From: Lasiodiplodia sp. COLG20
Taxonomy: Eukaryota; Ascomycota; Dothideomycetes; Botryosphaeriales; Botryosphaeriaceae
Reading direction: 5' to 3'
Length of the DNA stretch: 64,000 nucleotides
Assembly (NCBI GenBank): GCA_009801085.1
Contig: VNWV01000001.1
Span: 744,001 to 808,000, forward strand
The translations under genes and the position numbers were made by a program. This document shows positions 14,501-27,562 of the stretch, piece by piece (the first letter of the stretch is position 1; the number at the start of each line of letters is the position of its first letter). Below the pieces are notes generated by a model that was given only the letters and a program-made list of their open reading frames with translations, ran no database searches and was not told the DNA's origin.

Positions 14501-17500
14501 TGTGACGGAGCGTTCAACAACCGGCGCAATGATCTCTGCAATAGCGGACTGCGCTGCCGTATGGAAGATCTGTCTCAAACGGCTGGTGGCTGCCATATTG
14601 GAAGACGCAGGCGGGTAGACCAGAGCTGAAGCAAGATCCGGCAAGGACGCTTGAATTGCAGCGGGCGAAAACCGGTCATTCACCGCTCTCGCGCGGTTGA
14701 GGCCGACCAACGACAAATCGTGGAAACCTTCAAGGCCATCTGGTATAGCCTGCCCCAAAATCTCTTCTTCATGGAGCGGCCTAGACCGGATGAAGTCGGA
14801 TGGCTCGATTATCTTGTGGTCAAGATCCAAGCCTTTGCACAGAACCTCGATCTCGAACTTGAGGTTGAGCTTGAGTTCGGCGAAGTGGTACAATTCCATA
14901 AGCAATCGGATGATCTCCATCACCCATGGGTTCGGGGGCCTGAAGACTGTCGACTTGCTCGCTTGGATGAGGACCTTACAGGTGAATGGGATGACAATCA
15001 GAAGTCGCTGTGTGTCGTGACCCTCAATCAGCAGATCCTTGAACGAGATGTTCTTGAACTTGATAGGCTTGTCCCTCGCAATCGTCAGGGAACCAAGCCA
15101 TCCGCCAAGATTTTTCAGATGAGTGCGCTCGGTTGACGAGTTCATCGTAGACTCGGCATTGAGCATGCGGATGACAGAAACGTAGGTTTCCCGAAGAACC
15201 TCGGCCCAGAGTATCTTGTCATCGAAGAGAGCAAGCATGTCAAGATACAACTGCTGGAAGTTCGGCTGCATCTTCGCACGCTCTTCAACGAGATAGCTGG
15301 CGAACCACTGGTGATGCTTCTCCTCTAGCGCTTCTTTGAGATCCTTAAGCTTGTCGACGATGTTGCGCTCCGAGACGTTGTTTAGTACAAACAGAACCTT
15401 ATCTTGCACCTCCTCATCTGGATCCTCGTAAAGCTCTGGTCGAAGGGGAGGGTCGGTGTGCAAGCAGCTGAACTGACGGACAGCTGACTCCTGGCCAAAT
15501 TCCTCCACGTTCCCATTCGTCAGAGAAATGCCATTCTGTGCATCGCCGTTGGTTTCGCCGTTGGCCTCTCCAGAGCGCTGCCGTCTTACGATTTCTTCGG
15601 CCTTGTTCCAGACTTCGGTGCCTTGAAGCCCCGGCACACGGAGAAGACGGTCGCAGAAACTGGGCCACTCGTGGAGCCTGTTGGAGAAGTTCAGAAGCGC
15701 TTGCAAACCAAACTTGTACATGGAAGCCTCCGGCGGGTAATCCTGTACCGCCTCCAATACCATAGCCAGGCCAGCCTGGAGAGGAATACGTGAAAGCAGG
15801 TTATACTGGATGATGCCACCGAATAGTACAGCAGTGGTCGCCAGCGCCTCCAATGGATACTCTCCAAAGCAGTTGTACTCGTCGAAAAGACCGTGGATCA
15901 TGCAAGCGAACAAGTCCTGTTCTGCAGGATCCTCGGATGCCTTGTACTTCTGTAGCTCCTCAATGATGTGGCGCACGTCGCTCTCACCGCTGTACATGTT
16001 TTTGTAGTGCTCCTGCATCTTCCTATCCGCCTCCGGTGATATTGCATTGCCGTCTTTGCCGTTAGCGTCGATAATCTCATCGAAGCCTTCGCCGTAGTTG
16101 ATCAACCTCGGGTACGCTCCAATGCAAATCCGCTGCAGAGAAACCAACTCCTCGTCCGGCAGGTGGCCCTGGAGAAAGCCTAGAAGGGGGTGAACAGTCT
16201 TTACAGCCAATGGGACGTTAGCAGGAGGGGCACCCTCGCGTTGAGCTTGCAAATCTGTCTCCGCCTTGTTGTTAAGGAATGAAGCGAGAACCCTTGGAAA
16301 GACCGGGATTTGCCTCAGGGTGTCCTGTGCCCATGAATCCAGGTCAAAGAGCCCCTCCCTATGCGCAAGAGCTGCCAGGTCCAAGCTCATATCGGAGTTT
16401 AACGCAACGAGATCTTGAATCCACGCATGTTCCGCCGCGTGTTCCATAATCGTGGTCAAGGAAAGAGGATTGGCATTGTAGAAGTCGAGGAATCTGGCGG
16501 CAACCCAAATGCTGTCCTGCTTCCAAAGACCATGCAGTGCGAAGCTGTAGACGTTCGGAACGCGTTTCTCGACAAAAGGTCCGAAGAGCTGACGCATGGC
16601 CATTTCCTGGAGACCAACCCATGGCTTGGGTACAGCGGATGCGGCAACGACGAAGATGTCCGTGTTCTGGTTAATGACCGTCTGCGGAATCTGTGAGCGT
16701 TGAGCAATGTTGTACGTCTCTTGAGACTGGAAGATGATGTTGAAAAGAGCTGCTGTCGCGTCCAGCGACACGAGCGGGTGTTTAACAACTTCCTTTGCAC
16801 GTTCCTTGACTACTTCAGAGGCATCTTCAAACTGCTCCAGCGTGAAAGCCTTGCGCAAGCGAGGAACCTGAGTGACATCCAGGTCTTCGGGAGAGCAGGC
16901 CAGGAATGCCACAACGAACGAAAGCTGGGTTTCCTGATGGTTCCAAGACCCTCCCCACAGCAGCTGGATATCGAAGTTCTCATACTCCTGGGCCAAAGGC
17001 AGAAACGCGTTGTACAGGGCCAGGAACTGCTGCGTTGTGACCTTCAGGTTCTCACGATCGAACGAGTGAACCACGTCCTGCCAGTCCAACCGTTGTCCCG
17101 CGCGGTGCTCCCGTAATGCGGCCACAAAGTTGCTCGCGTTGTATGCCTGGCCATTCTGGGTGATTGCCATGAAGAGAAGCGCATTGGCAACCTGCTGATA
17201 GCTGATATCGCGCGTTTCGACTGAGGCGAGCATCTCCTTGCATGAGTCCAAGCTCAAGGTTGCGCGAGGCCCGGCACGCTGGACGTGCCTGATCAACGGA
17301 TTTTGATTCTCGAGTAGGTCGAACATGTGCAACGCCGCGGTGACGTCCGGAGGTAATATGCCGGTCAGTTTGTCGTACTTGGTACGGATGGCGAACAGCA
17401 GGCTGTTTTTGCTCTCGTCGTTCCACGTGCGTGGAGGGTCTTGGGCCAGACGGTCGATGTCGGTGGCGAGAATGCTGGATGGGATGTCGTCTTGCGAGTC

Positions 17501-18605
17501 TGGTTGGGAGTTGACGAGGCTCATGAGGAAGTTCTGGTAGTTGTTGGACAGGATGGCATCGGCTAGGACAGAAAGAAAAGTCAGTGGGGCAGAGAAGTTG
17601 TGGGCGAGGGGCTGCGGTCTCACCCTTGGTTCTCAGGTCCGTCTTTGACGAAGTCTTGCACGCCAAAGCTAGGGTTGTCTTGGCGACGGGGTCCAGCTTG
17701 AAATGCTCCATAAATGTGGACAGGTCAAAGTCCCTGAAGAGATCACCCTCAGTGGTGTCAATTGACTCGGCAATCTTGTATGCTTGTAGAGGGTCACGCG
17801 TGATCTTGTGCATCTCTTCGACAAGCAGGCCGTAGCTGCCAGAGTTGTCACCGCCCTTGGCATTGCCCGGGAAGATCTGCGGCGCATTGCTCTGGAGCAG
17901 GCGGCGGAAATACTTTGAGAAGACCTCCATGCCGTTTGAGGTGACCAGCTGCGATGGGAAACAGGGTTAGCGCGGATGCGGAGGGGGGCAAGTGTGGGCT
18001 GCACTAACCTTGCGAATCTGATCGGTCTGCTGTTCCCACTTGGTCTTGTCCTTGTCTTCCTTAAGCGAGCTCAGGAGCAGGAAGACTTGTGCGATGACGA
18101 TTTTGGCGAGCGACTGGCCAGACGGAGCCGATGCGGTCGACGTGCTGCTCGGCGAGCCGATGTTGCCCGACTGCGATAGTGAGGGCGAAGCGCGAGCTAC
18201 CTTGGAGCTCCCTCCGCCGCTGGTGCTTGGCGCACCTCCACCACCTTGCGATGCGGAAGGCAAAGCCGCGGCGGAGGAAGCAAAGTGTGAGGCGCCTTGG
18301 GAAGCTATGGTTCTTGAGCGCCCGGAGGACAGCAGCTGGCCCTGGGTGTGCTGCTGCTGTAATCCGGATTGCGACGGCGAGAAGGGTGACGACGTCGACG
18401 AGGCGGACGAGGTGCGGCTGATGATGCGCCGGGTGCCGGACGATGCGACCGAGGGCGGATTGTTGACGGGCGAGAAGGAGGATCGCGAGGGGCTGTTGGC
18501 AGCCGAGTTGGAGCGTGTCGAGGTGAAGGCGGTTGAAATGGGAGTAAGGCCACGCCGTCCGCTGGGTTGCTGACTTGAAGAGCCCCAGGGGAATTGCTGG
18601 CTCAT
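11547..18605 (-). CDS. not1: CCR4-NOT complex scaffold subunit NOT1
   Basis: Scaffold of the CCR4-NOT deadenylase, which shortens mRNA poly(A) tails and controls transcription and mRNA decay. Exons on the minus strand: 18605-18009, 17948-17624, 17562-11666, 11609-11547; introns 60, 61 and 56 bp; 2293 residues. A Ser-rich, disordered leader (residues about 1-165) precedes the conserved start AKIVIAQVFLLLSSLKEDKD. HEAT-repeat N-terminal region follows; the MIF4G domain that binds CAF1 is about 1015-1230; a DUF3819 region that binds CAF40/NOT9 is about 1297-1440, starting near RLRQIFHTAAQSAIAEIIAPV; a Pro-rich linker; the NOT1 C-terminal domain is about 1900-2290, containing GFSFAWLTLVSHRMFMP. 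The last exon supplies VERLFGALFQHINQSPRAIS. Reading through the last intron instead would give a different 14-residue end. The start is the first ATG in frame before the conserved region. Confidence 0.96.
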
Positions 18606-19537
18606 CTAGGCAGCTATTCCATCGGGTTCGCACGCGCGACAAGGGGAGTAGAGGAGGCGGCGAGGAGGACAGGTGTGGTCGGTGGGGGACGAGGCAATGG
18701 AGGTGAAGTTCAAGGTTGGCAGCCCGAAGACGTGAACGGGCCTCGTGCGGCACTTGCCGAGGGGAGCAGCGACAGCGAGCAGCAGCGCTCCCGCGAGCAG
18801 TCTGCAGCGCAATGGGCAATGGACATTCACTGCAGAGACCGGCCTCAGACGTCTGTCGCCTCGGTCCCGCGCGCACGCGCCTAGCCGTCCGCGGCGCGCC
18901 CACGGTCGCAACCGGCAGCACGCAAACATGCCCGCCCAGCAGCCTGCGTGCTCTCTATCTACGTATGCATCCTGCCCTTACCCTGGCAGCGGCGGTGCCC
19001 TGAAAAGCGGCTGCGTCCTCCCGGCCGCCGTGCCGTCACTCGAAGCCGCACGGTCTCAGCGGTCGTGGCAGCGGGACCTGGCCTGCAGCAACGCGCCACG
19101 GGTACTGAGACCGCTATTGACGGCTGGCGGCGCCTCCAAAGGGGAATGGCGGGCCCTGTCAGAACCGGACCCGTCGGGCTCGCTGCCAGGAGTGCCGGCC
19201 ACACCTCAGCCAGACGGCAGGCGACAACGGGCTCGCGCGCGTGGGCGTGCGTGCCTGATTGAGGCGGTGGGCTGCGGAGGAAGCGCGGGGCGTCAGTGGC
19301 GGCGGTTACCCAGCGAACGCAGGCCGCATCATGTTTGCCAAGGCTGCCCGACGGCGCTCGCAGTTGCTGCCAACCGCTCCACCACCAAGGCACGCGCCGC
19401 CAACCTAGCGCCCCTGCCTCTTTGTTAATTACCAGCTACGCCCTGCAGAATCTTCGCATTTCTGCTTTTCACGATCCGCCGTCTACCGTCTCGCCCACGC
19501 CCGCCCTCCGAATAGACGTCATCAATCTCCCGGCATC
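18606..19537. other. divergent promoter region, NOT1 / F-BAR gene
   Basis: 932 bp, very G/C-rich, between the starts of NOT1 (-) and the F-BAR gene (+). It holds several long but overlapping open frames on both strands, which is expected at this base composition; none resembles a protein family. The last 100 bases before 19538 are C/T-rich. Presumed bidirectional promoter. Confidence 0.6.
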
Positions 19538-22500
19538 ATGCCTGGGACCACCGTGAGCGACCCACCGTCGGTCTCTCTGTCGTGTTCGCCCTCCCCATCC
19601 GCCCGGGCCCGATCGCTGCTTACCGTTGCTAGTTGCGAACAACTTCTGGGGCAAAGACGATGCCGGCGTTACTCCGCTCCTTGAGCGCATGCACAATGCC
19701 AAGGTCACTGGCGACGAGTTGAAGTCCTTCTACACCGGTTCGTCAGCCCACTCGCCAGAGCGCTTCCCCGGCTAACCACCACACAGCCCGTGCCCATATC
19801 GAGGAGGAATATGCCCGCAAGCTCCTCAATCTCTCCCGCAAGCCGCTTGGTTCGTCAGAGGCCGGTACTCTGAAAATGTCCCTGGACGTTGTCCGCGCTG
19901 AGGTCGAGGCCATGGGCAAGCAACACCAGCAGATTGCAGGCCAGATGAAGTCGGAGCTGGAAGAACAACTATCGGCATTTACCGGAGGCTTGAAGGAGAG
20001 AAGGAAGATCGTCCAGACCGGCATCGAGAAGCTCTTGAAGGTCAAGATGCAACAGACGGCTGCAGTAAACAAGGCTAGAGATCGGTACGAGCAGGACAGT
20101 CTGAAGATCAAGGGTTACCTCGCTCAGGGGCACATGGTCATGGGCCACGAGGAGCGGAAGAACAAAGCCAAGTTGGAGAAAACGCAGATACAGCTGTCTG
20201 GAAGCAGCCAGGAGTACGAGCAAGCCGTCAAGATTTTGGAAGAGACCACGGCTCGGTGGAACAGAGAGTGGAAGAAAGCCTGCGATGTGCGTATGCTTCT
20301 AAAACCAGGGCGAATGATCGCTAACACAATTGTAGAACTTCCAAGATCTCGAAGAGGAGCGCATCGATTTCATGAAGAGCAGCCTGTGGGCTTTTGCCAA
20401 CATCGCCTCAACTGTTTGCGTCAGCGACGATGCGGTAAGCCACACATTGGCCTTGGGACACTACCAGGCACTAACATACTCTACAGTCCCTTGAAAAGAT
20501 CCGTCTCTCTCTTGAGGATTGCGAGGTCGAGAAAGACATTACAACCTTCATCCGCGAGTCTGGCACTGGCCAGGAGATTCCAGATCCGCCCAAGTTCATC
20601 GACTTTTGCCGAGGCGACGCCTCCGACGACGCGTCCATGACTTCCGAAGACAACAATTACACAGTTGCTCAATTTGCCCGTACAATGAACCCAGCTTTTC
20701 GAAGTGCATCACCGCAGCCATCACTGTACGAATCTCACCATGATCCAAACAACCCGCTGGCCAGGGAGTTGGCTCACAAGGATGGAAATGTTCCCGCATC
20801 TTCACCAATTGATCCTCCACTGTCAGCCAGGTCCGATCCACGTGCTGTAGCGCAAGCCATGCAAGAACAGTACCAAAGCCAGTACGGCGACATCCCGCAG
20901 ATTCCTCACAACGCTTATCCCACGGATGGAATGACTCAGTTCTGCCGCATAGCACCTCACTCAGAGAGGAGCTCCTCGATTGCGAGCCCAGCCCGCCCAG
21001 ACAGCCGTGACTCTCGCAGCGATCTCTCAGCACCGACTTCTTTTACTAGCGCTGATCCTGCGAGCCTTCCAGCATCCCCCATCAAACAAGCGGACGATCC
21101 GGTCGCCGAGACCACACCTGTAGCACCTCGGGAGAGAGCTGTACTGAAGAAGAAGAGTGGCTTTTTCCAAGGTCACAGCCCGTTCAAGCGGAAGAGCAAG
21201 GGTGAGGAAAGTGGATCGCCTGCTACTCCTACAGGACGCAACACATGGTCAGCAGCAGGTGGTCGTGAAGGCTCGCGACCTCCCTACGGACGCCAAACTC
21301 GTACCCCCATCCTCGGTAGCAATGATGCGGTTTCTGCCAGCCCAGAGCCAGATGCAGAGCCTGTTGATCCTAGGGCCAATTTCCAGCTGAATGTCGGAAA
21401 GAACGTCTTCGACGTTGCGTCCCCTGACAAAAAGAAGCAGGAATCCGCGAATGGAGCCGCTGAAGAGCAAGATCCAATCGCCGCCGCCCTAGCAGAATTG
21501 AAAGCACCATCCAAGCAAACTTCTCTACGCATGACGGCCGATCGTTATGCCGGACTTGCAACTCCAGCTCCTTCTGTAGCTGCTGGAAACGTCTCCGATC
21601 CTGTCAAAAATGCCTCTCGTGGCGCACCACCGCCTTCCTATGAGCAGCCAATGAGCCGTTTGGGCGCACCTCAGCCTGCTCATACTGCGAAACAGATGCA
21701 ACAGACAACTCAAAGCTACGTTAAACAAACTCAGAGCATGTTCAACCCGCGAGCTTCCGGTGGGTCCTCTCGGCCAAGCACCCGTGGCAGTCAGGACATT
21801 CGTGCAACAAGCCCAGCTCCTGGTCCACGGGCCACCAGCCCTCGGCCTGGCTTAAACAACCGGGCTACTTCTCCCAACCCCTACGCTGCTCCCACTGGAG
21901 GTAGCAGGCCTCGTGCTCAATCAACAAGCCCTGTGAAGCCTCGCGAGTGGGGCAGCTGGAACTCTCGCGGTGGCTCCCCTGCTAATGTTCCACGCGCTGT
22001 TTCGCCGCAACCTCAATTCAGCCGTCCTGGCACACGTACTGGCGCAACTTCCCCTGCACCCCACTTTGGTGGCGCTGGTCAAAGACCTGGCAGCAGCGCT
22101 GGAGGTGCTATGGTGCTCGCACCTGCTTCTGGCGAGGGCGGTGGCGGCTATGGCGGTGGTAGCCAGAGAACTGGCCGCTCTAGCACTCGTCCGATGAGCT
22201 ACTACGGTGGTGGAAGTGGTGGGGGCAGTGAGTTTGGTGGTGGGCAAGGCCAGGTTGGCCGTGTCCGCAGCAGGAGCGTGGCCGCAGATGCTCGCTACAC
22301 TTCAACTGGGTGTCCGATCATGCATTATTGTAAGAAATTTCCTCCCAATGCCTTTTGTTTTCCGAATTTGTTACTAACAGACCTCGGCAGCTCGCGCGAT
22401 GTACATGTATCAGGCTCAGATTCCTGAAGAGCTCAGCTTCAACAAGGGTGATGTTCTTGCTATCACCCGAGAGCAGGACGATGGCTGGTGGGAAGCCGAA

Positions 22501-22560
22501 GTTACCAGCAAGCCTGGACGCTTGGGCTTGGTGCCCAGCAATTACCTGCAAAACTGCTGA
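19538..22560 (+). CDS. F-BAR and SH3 domain cytokinesis protein (Cdc15/Imp2/Hof1-like)
   Basis: Membrane-curving scaffold of the contractile ring and septum, or of endocytic sites. Six exons: 19538-19583, 19633-19737, 19787-20286, 20336-20434, 20487-22329, 22391-22560; 920 residues. The F-BAR domain begins at SLSFANNFWGKDDAG and runs to about residue 260, with coiled-coil helices. The middle is a long disordered Ser/Pro region with repeated ATSPxP-type units (about 21790-22060) and basic stretches such as KKKSGFFQGHSPFKRKSK. The SH3 domain is at the C-terminus (ALYDYQA-like AMYMYQAQIPEELSF, WWEAEV, GLVPSNYL). The first two donors are GTTCGC and GTTCGT. The first donor at 19584, rather than the better-looking gtgagc at 19553, is needed to keep frame and to make VSLSFANNFWGK. 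The last intron has a second AG 10 bases upstream at 22380, directly after the branch-like CTAAC. Confidence 0.92.
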
Positions 22561-23293
22561 GCGGTTTTTTCCCCTTATACCCTCTTCGCGTGGTTTCTGA
22601 CGCCTTTCCTGTCCCTTGCGTACGTACACATGACACAGTCTTGGCATTTTGCATTTGCATTTCGGCGATGGTTAAGCGGACGGTCGCTTTTATGATTTTG
22701 AAAATGGGTTTGAAGGATTGTTTTTGTTTGGTTGGATTCCCCCAGATTGCTGCTTTTTGTGTATGGATGGAGCGGAATTAGCGAGTTGTCGTTATGGTCT
22801 CCTTTCATTGGTTTTATTATTCTGCGAGCCTGTCACCCAGGCATGACAAAGCGATACACTGCAACCGATTACATCATCCGATTCTGTGGAACTGTGAAAC
22901 CCGCATCATAAAATTTGGTTGAAGATTAATGTCGAAATATGCGCTCCAACGACATACTTGACTAAAAGCTAGTGGCGGTCTGAGCCTGGATTGACGAAGG
23001 CCTTGTTGCTTTGATCATCGAAAAGTAACTATATTTCACCTCTCCTAAGAGGCCATTATCCACCAGTAAGCGCTACTGCTTCCCCTCAAACCTAAATTTG
23101 ACCGAAAGGTATGAGTATTGGTACTGAATTTTGAACGCCACCACCCGAACGGCCTACCCCAAAGTGACTTTTATGCCCCCGAACCAAGATGCCGAAAATC
23201 AAACACCAAGCAAACAATGTCCACGCAAGAAGCAGAGAGGGTAGTAAGGGAAAGGGAATACTGTGGCCAGCCACCTTCACCTCACCCGTCAAT
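22561..23293. other. intergenic between convergent genes
   Basis: 733 bp between the 3' ends of the F-BAR gene (+) and the F-box-like gene (-). A/T-rich with T-runs. The open frames seen here are continuations or shadows of the flanking genes. Nothing else recognised. Confidence 0.6.
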
Positions 23294-24295
23294 CTACACC
23301 AACATCACACCTCTAATCCACTCCTTGAAGCCGCCCTCCACACTCTTCGAGAAGCTGACCCAGAAAGCCATCGTCTCGCTCACAGGCGGCGGACAGTATT
23401 CAACAATGGCCTTCACATGCAATTCCCGCAGCCCTCTCAGCCACAGCAGCTGCTCCACCCACTCGAAGTCGACGCCCGCGATCGCCTTCAGGCCCAAGCC
23501 GTACAGCAAGTCTCCGTTCAGCACTCTGCTCGCATCCTCGGCCGCGGCGCCATTGTCTGTGGGCGTGACGGAGCCGGACGACGGGCGGCTGCCGAGGCGG
23601 CGCGGCTGGATGAGGCGGAAGTGCTCGACCGCGAGGGCGGGTATGTCGTCCCAGCCGCCGGCGCCAGCGACGACGGGAGGCTTGCCGGCGACGACGCCCA
23701 GCGAGAGGGTCAGAGCCGGCACGGCGAGCTCGCGGGCCATGTACTCGCAGGCGGCGCGCCACTCGGCGCGGTCGAACTCCTTGACCGATGGCAGGGCACG
23801 CTTGACGAGGGCAAGGCGGGTGAGGCAGGCGCGGGCGAGCGGCGTGAGGGTGCTGAGGAAGGGTACGATGGCCTCGACGTGCGTGTCGAAGTCGAAGGCG
23901 TAGGCGCCGTAGAGCAGCTCCGCCGCTTCGGCGTGGCACTGGTGGCAGGTGCGCAGGATGGCCGGGTGCAGGCCTGGGTTGTTTGCGAGCGCGTAGGTTG
24001 TGCTCATCGTCCGGGTCCGGAAAGGGTCGCGGATGTGGTAGCGCGGGCGCGTCGAGCTCGGGGAGAGGATGGCTGAGGCGGCCGGGCTGTCGGGATTAAC
24101 AGTGCGGATTTGTAGCGTGCGCGGGGCGCGAAGGTGATGCGAGGCGTTCTGCTCGTCTTCACGGTAGACGGGCGCTACGAATTTGGCGGCTGGGGGGCAT
24201 GGCTCGCTGGACGCGGGTGGAAGGAGGAGTTCCTCGTAAATCATGAGCCGGATCTCCGCAGGGAGACGCAGGAACGTGGACGTTTGTTTGACCAT
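23294..24295 (-). CDS. F-box-like protein of unknown target
   Basis: 333 residues, single exon. The N-terminus (about residues 5-30) has the F-box-like pattern FLRLPAEIRLMIYEELLLP, common in large fungal families of short F-box or DUF-type proteins. Next comes CHQCHAEAAELLYGAYAFDFD (about 112-132), the 'conspicuous Leu-Leu-Tyr' block usual in these proteins, and then helical sequence with WVEQLLWLRGLRELHVKAI near the end. The frame stays open four codons upstream, but the first ATG is at 24293-24295 (MVKQTSTF). Family knowledge suggests a possible SCF ubiquitin-ligase adaptor; the substrate cannot be inferred. G/C-ending codon use supports it being expressed coding sequence. It is convergent with the F-BAR gene. 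Confidence 0.82.
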   Translation of the reverse strand: MVKQTSTFLRLPAEIRLMIYEELLLPPASSEPCPPAAKFVAPVYREDEQNASHHLRAPRTLQIRTVNPDSPAASAILSPSSTRPRYHIRDPFRTRTMSTTYALANNPGLHPAILRTCHQCHAEAAELLYGAYAFDFDTHVEAIVPFLSTLTPLARACLTRLALVKRALPSVKEFDRAEWRAACEYMARELAVPALTLSLGVVAGKPPVVAGAGGWDDIPALAVEHFRLIQPRRLGSRPSSGSVTPTDNGAAAEDASRVLNGDLLYGLGLKAIAGVDFEWVEQLLWLRGLRELHVKAIVEYCPPPVSETMAFWVSFSKSVEGGFKEWIRGVMLV

Positions 24296-25023
24296 TGCAG
24301 CGGGCAAGGACGGAGTAATTGAGAAGTGATGGGAGCTGGTATGGAGGCCGACGTCTACAGAAATTCTAAAGGCCGGCAGACAAGAGGTGACGAGCGTTTG
24401 CGTCAGGACGGCGAGAAGTGCGCATATCGGGCCTTATGGAGATTTGGTCGGGTGCGGGAGAAGAGTAATCGTCGACCAGTCAAGTAATCTGGTGGGCGGC
24501 CGGGCACCATGGTGTGCAATGCCGCGCCGGCGGTCCACAGGGACGATGACGGCAGGGTAGGCTTATCGTGACGCCCGGCCAGCTCGGTCTAGCCTCGGCA
24601 GCCTCCCGATCGCGGCCTGCCATTGGCCGTCGGGAGGAAGAAATCCCAACGGCAGATCACCCTTCTTAGTAAGAGGGACGCCTGTTTGCGTGCTGCACTG
24701 GTGCCTCTCAGGGCGTCCTGCCGCTTCGCAGATACTCGTACACTGAATTTATCGTCTGACTGTCACGCCGCCGAACCTATGCCCCATGGGTTATCTCCAA
24801 AAACCAAACCGCGCCCCATGGAGTCTCCGCAGCAAATTGGCCCAAACGCCCCCGCTGTCAGTGTCCACCATAACGCCCGCGCTGATGCAATAATATAAAT
24901 GTCTCACCTGATACTTCTGACTAACCCCAGGAGCCCCCTGTCCTATCGCGACATTTGCTTGGTGTTGCGCTGTCCAGCGAGGCCGGGTGCCGGGGGTCTG
25001 GATATCGTCTCCACGCAGGACCA
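24296..25023. other. intergenic, F-box gene promoter and cyclin 3' end
   Basis: 728 bp. The F-box-like gene starts to its left and the cyclin gene ends to its right, both on the minus strand. No gene, repeat or RNA recognised. Short open frames near 24791-24900 have no family resemblance. Confidence 0.55.
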
Positions 25024-26296
25024 CTATTCCTCCACTTCGCCTTCTTCGCTGAGGTCCTCTTCCGCGGCTGTTTTCTTCCCTTCCGCCGTGGGAGCCTGCG
25101 CTTCCGCACCCGCCCCATTTGCTTCCGTTTTGATACGCTTTGCATCCGGCTCCCCTTCGGACGTGCGCTCCTTCTTTTCTTCGTGCTTCACCGCTTCCAC
25201 GCTCTCGGTGTCGTTCTTTCGGCTTCCATTGACATCGCCGTCTCCGTTTTCTATTCTGCCGACTTCGTCGCGCGACCGCTTGACGCCTTGCTCGCTGCTT
25301 GTTCGCTCCATGCCGACGGAGCTTGGTGCAGGGCTCGTGGGCGTCTGCGATGTCCTTAGCCTCGTCTGCGCGTACAGGGGATCGCCGTCCTCTGGGGTCC
25401 GTAGACCTACGTAGATGCTCTCGCCGCCCTTCGCCGGCGTAACATTCTCGTAGATGTTGGCCATGTAGTTGCACGCCCGCCTAATGTCCCTCAATGTGAC
25501 GTGCTGGATTTCCCACCACGGCTTGCCGTCCTCGTCCTGGAACGCCACTTCGCAGAGACGAGCTCCGCAGTACAGTGCCGCCGCGGCGATTGTTCGCGAT
25601 GTGAAGAGCAGGCAGAGCTGGGTGAGGTTGCTGTCGTTGATGAAGCTCCATGCCGCATTGCGGAGCCGCTTGTGGTGCTCGACGCCATGATAGACCAGCA
25701 TGTCAAACAGGAGCTTATGCGGCGACTCGATCGTCAGGTCGAAGCAAATCGTCTCGAGCAACACGTCTTCATTGTAGAGGATGGTGTCGCGCCATCGCCA
25801 GAAATCTTTTGTCTGCTCATCCACGAGGAGATTCGGGTTCTTTTGCGCTACCCTGCAGCATGCAATCACCAGCTCTTTCATTTTGCGGCAGTTCTCCTCC
25901 ACCTTGGTCGCGAGGAACAGGGACGTGGCGGCGATTTGCTGATTCCGATCAGAAGTGCGTTTTCAGGCTGGGAAGGACACGTACATAGTGGTGAAGCGCC
26001 TTGTAGCCGTCCTTGCTGACGAGAGAGCGGCGTGTGATGAAGCGGTTCAGAAACACGCCGGCCGTCGATAGCGTAAGCTGCGGCAACTTCAACATGGCGC
26101 CAACCTGGTATATGAAGGTCATGCCCTTGTATCGCATTTCTTTCTCCTGCTCTGCCGACATGCCATCCTCGATCGAGGGCGTGTGCAATAGTTCCTCTTC
26201 GGTAAAGATCCACTGTTGTTCGTTCTGCACGGCGACAGGGTTAGGCGGGCGCGGTCGCTCGCGCGGACGCGTTGGTGCGGGTGGTTGCGAGGGCAT
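25024..26296 (-). CDS. C-type transcriptional cyclin (cyclin T/K, Ctk2/Pch1-like)
   Basis: Regulatory partner of a CDK that phosphorylates the RNA polymerase II C-terminal domain (CDK9/CTDK-I class). Two exons: 26296-25985 and 25938-25024, with a 46 bp intron (phase 0); 408 residues. The first cyclin fold covers about residues 26-165, with QQWIFTEEELLHTPSI, QVGAMLKLPQLTLSTAGVF, and QIAATSLFLATKVEENCRKM rebuilt across the intron. The second cyclin fold is about 170-265, with IAAAALYCGARL. The C-terminal 130 residues are disordered and charged (KRSRDEVGR, AKRIKTEANG, EEDLSEEGEVEE). It could be the Ctk2 or the Pch1/Bur2 orthologue; both have this architecture and the sequence alone does not separate them. 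Divergent from DPM1. Confidence 0.9.

Positions 26297-27562
<1,266 letters not shown>

Noticed and set aside
18745..19428. 227-codon + frame in the NOT1/F-BAR divergent region
   Set aside because: Very G/C-rich, Arg/Ala/Pro/Ser-dominated, overlapped by comparable frames on both strands, no family resemblance.
23118..24076. Two long + frames opposite the F-box-like gene
   Set aside because: Antisense shadows; the minus frame has the F-box pattern and better composition.
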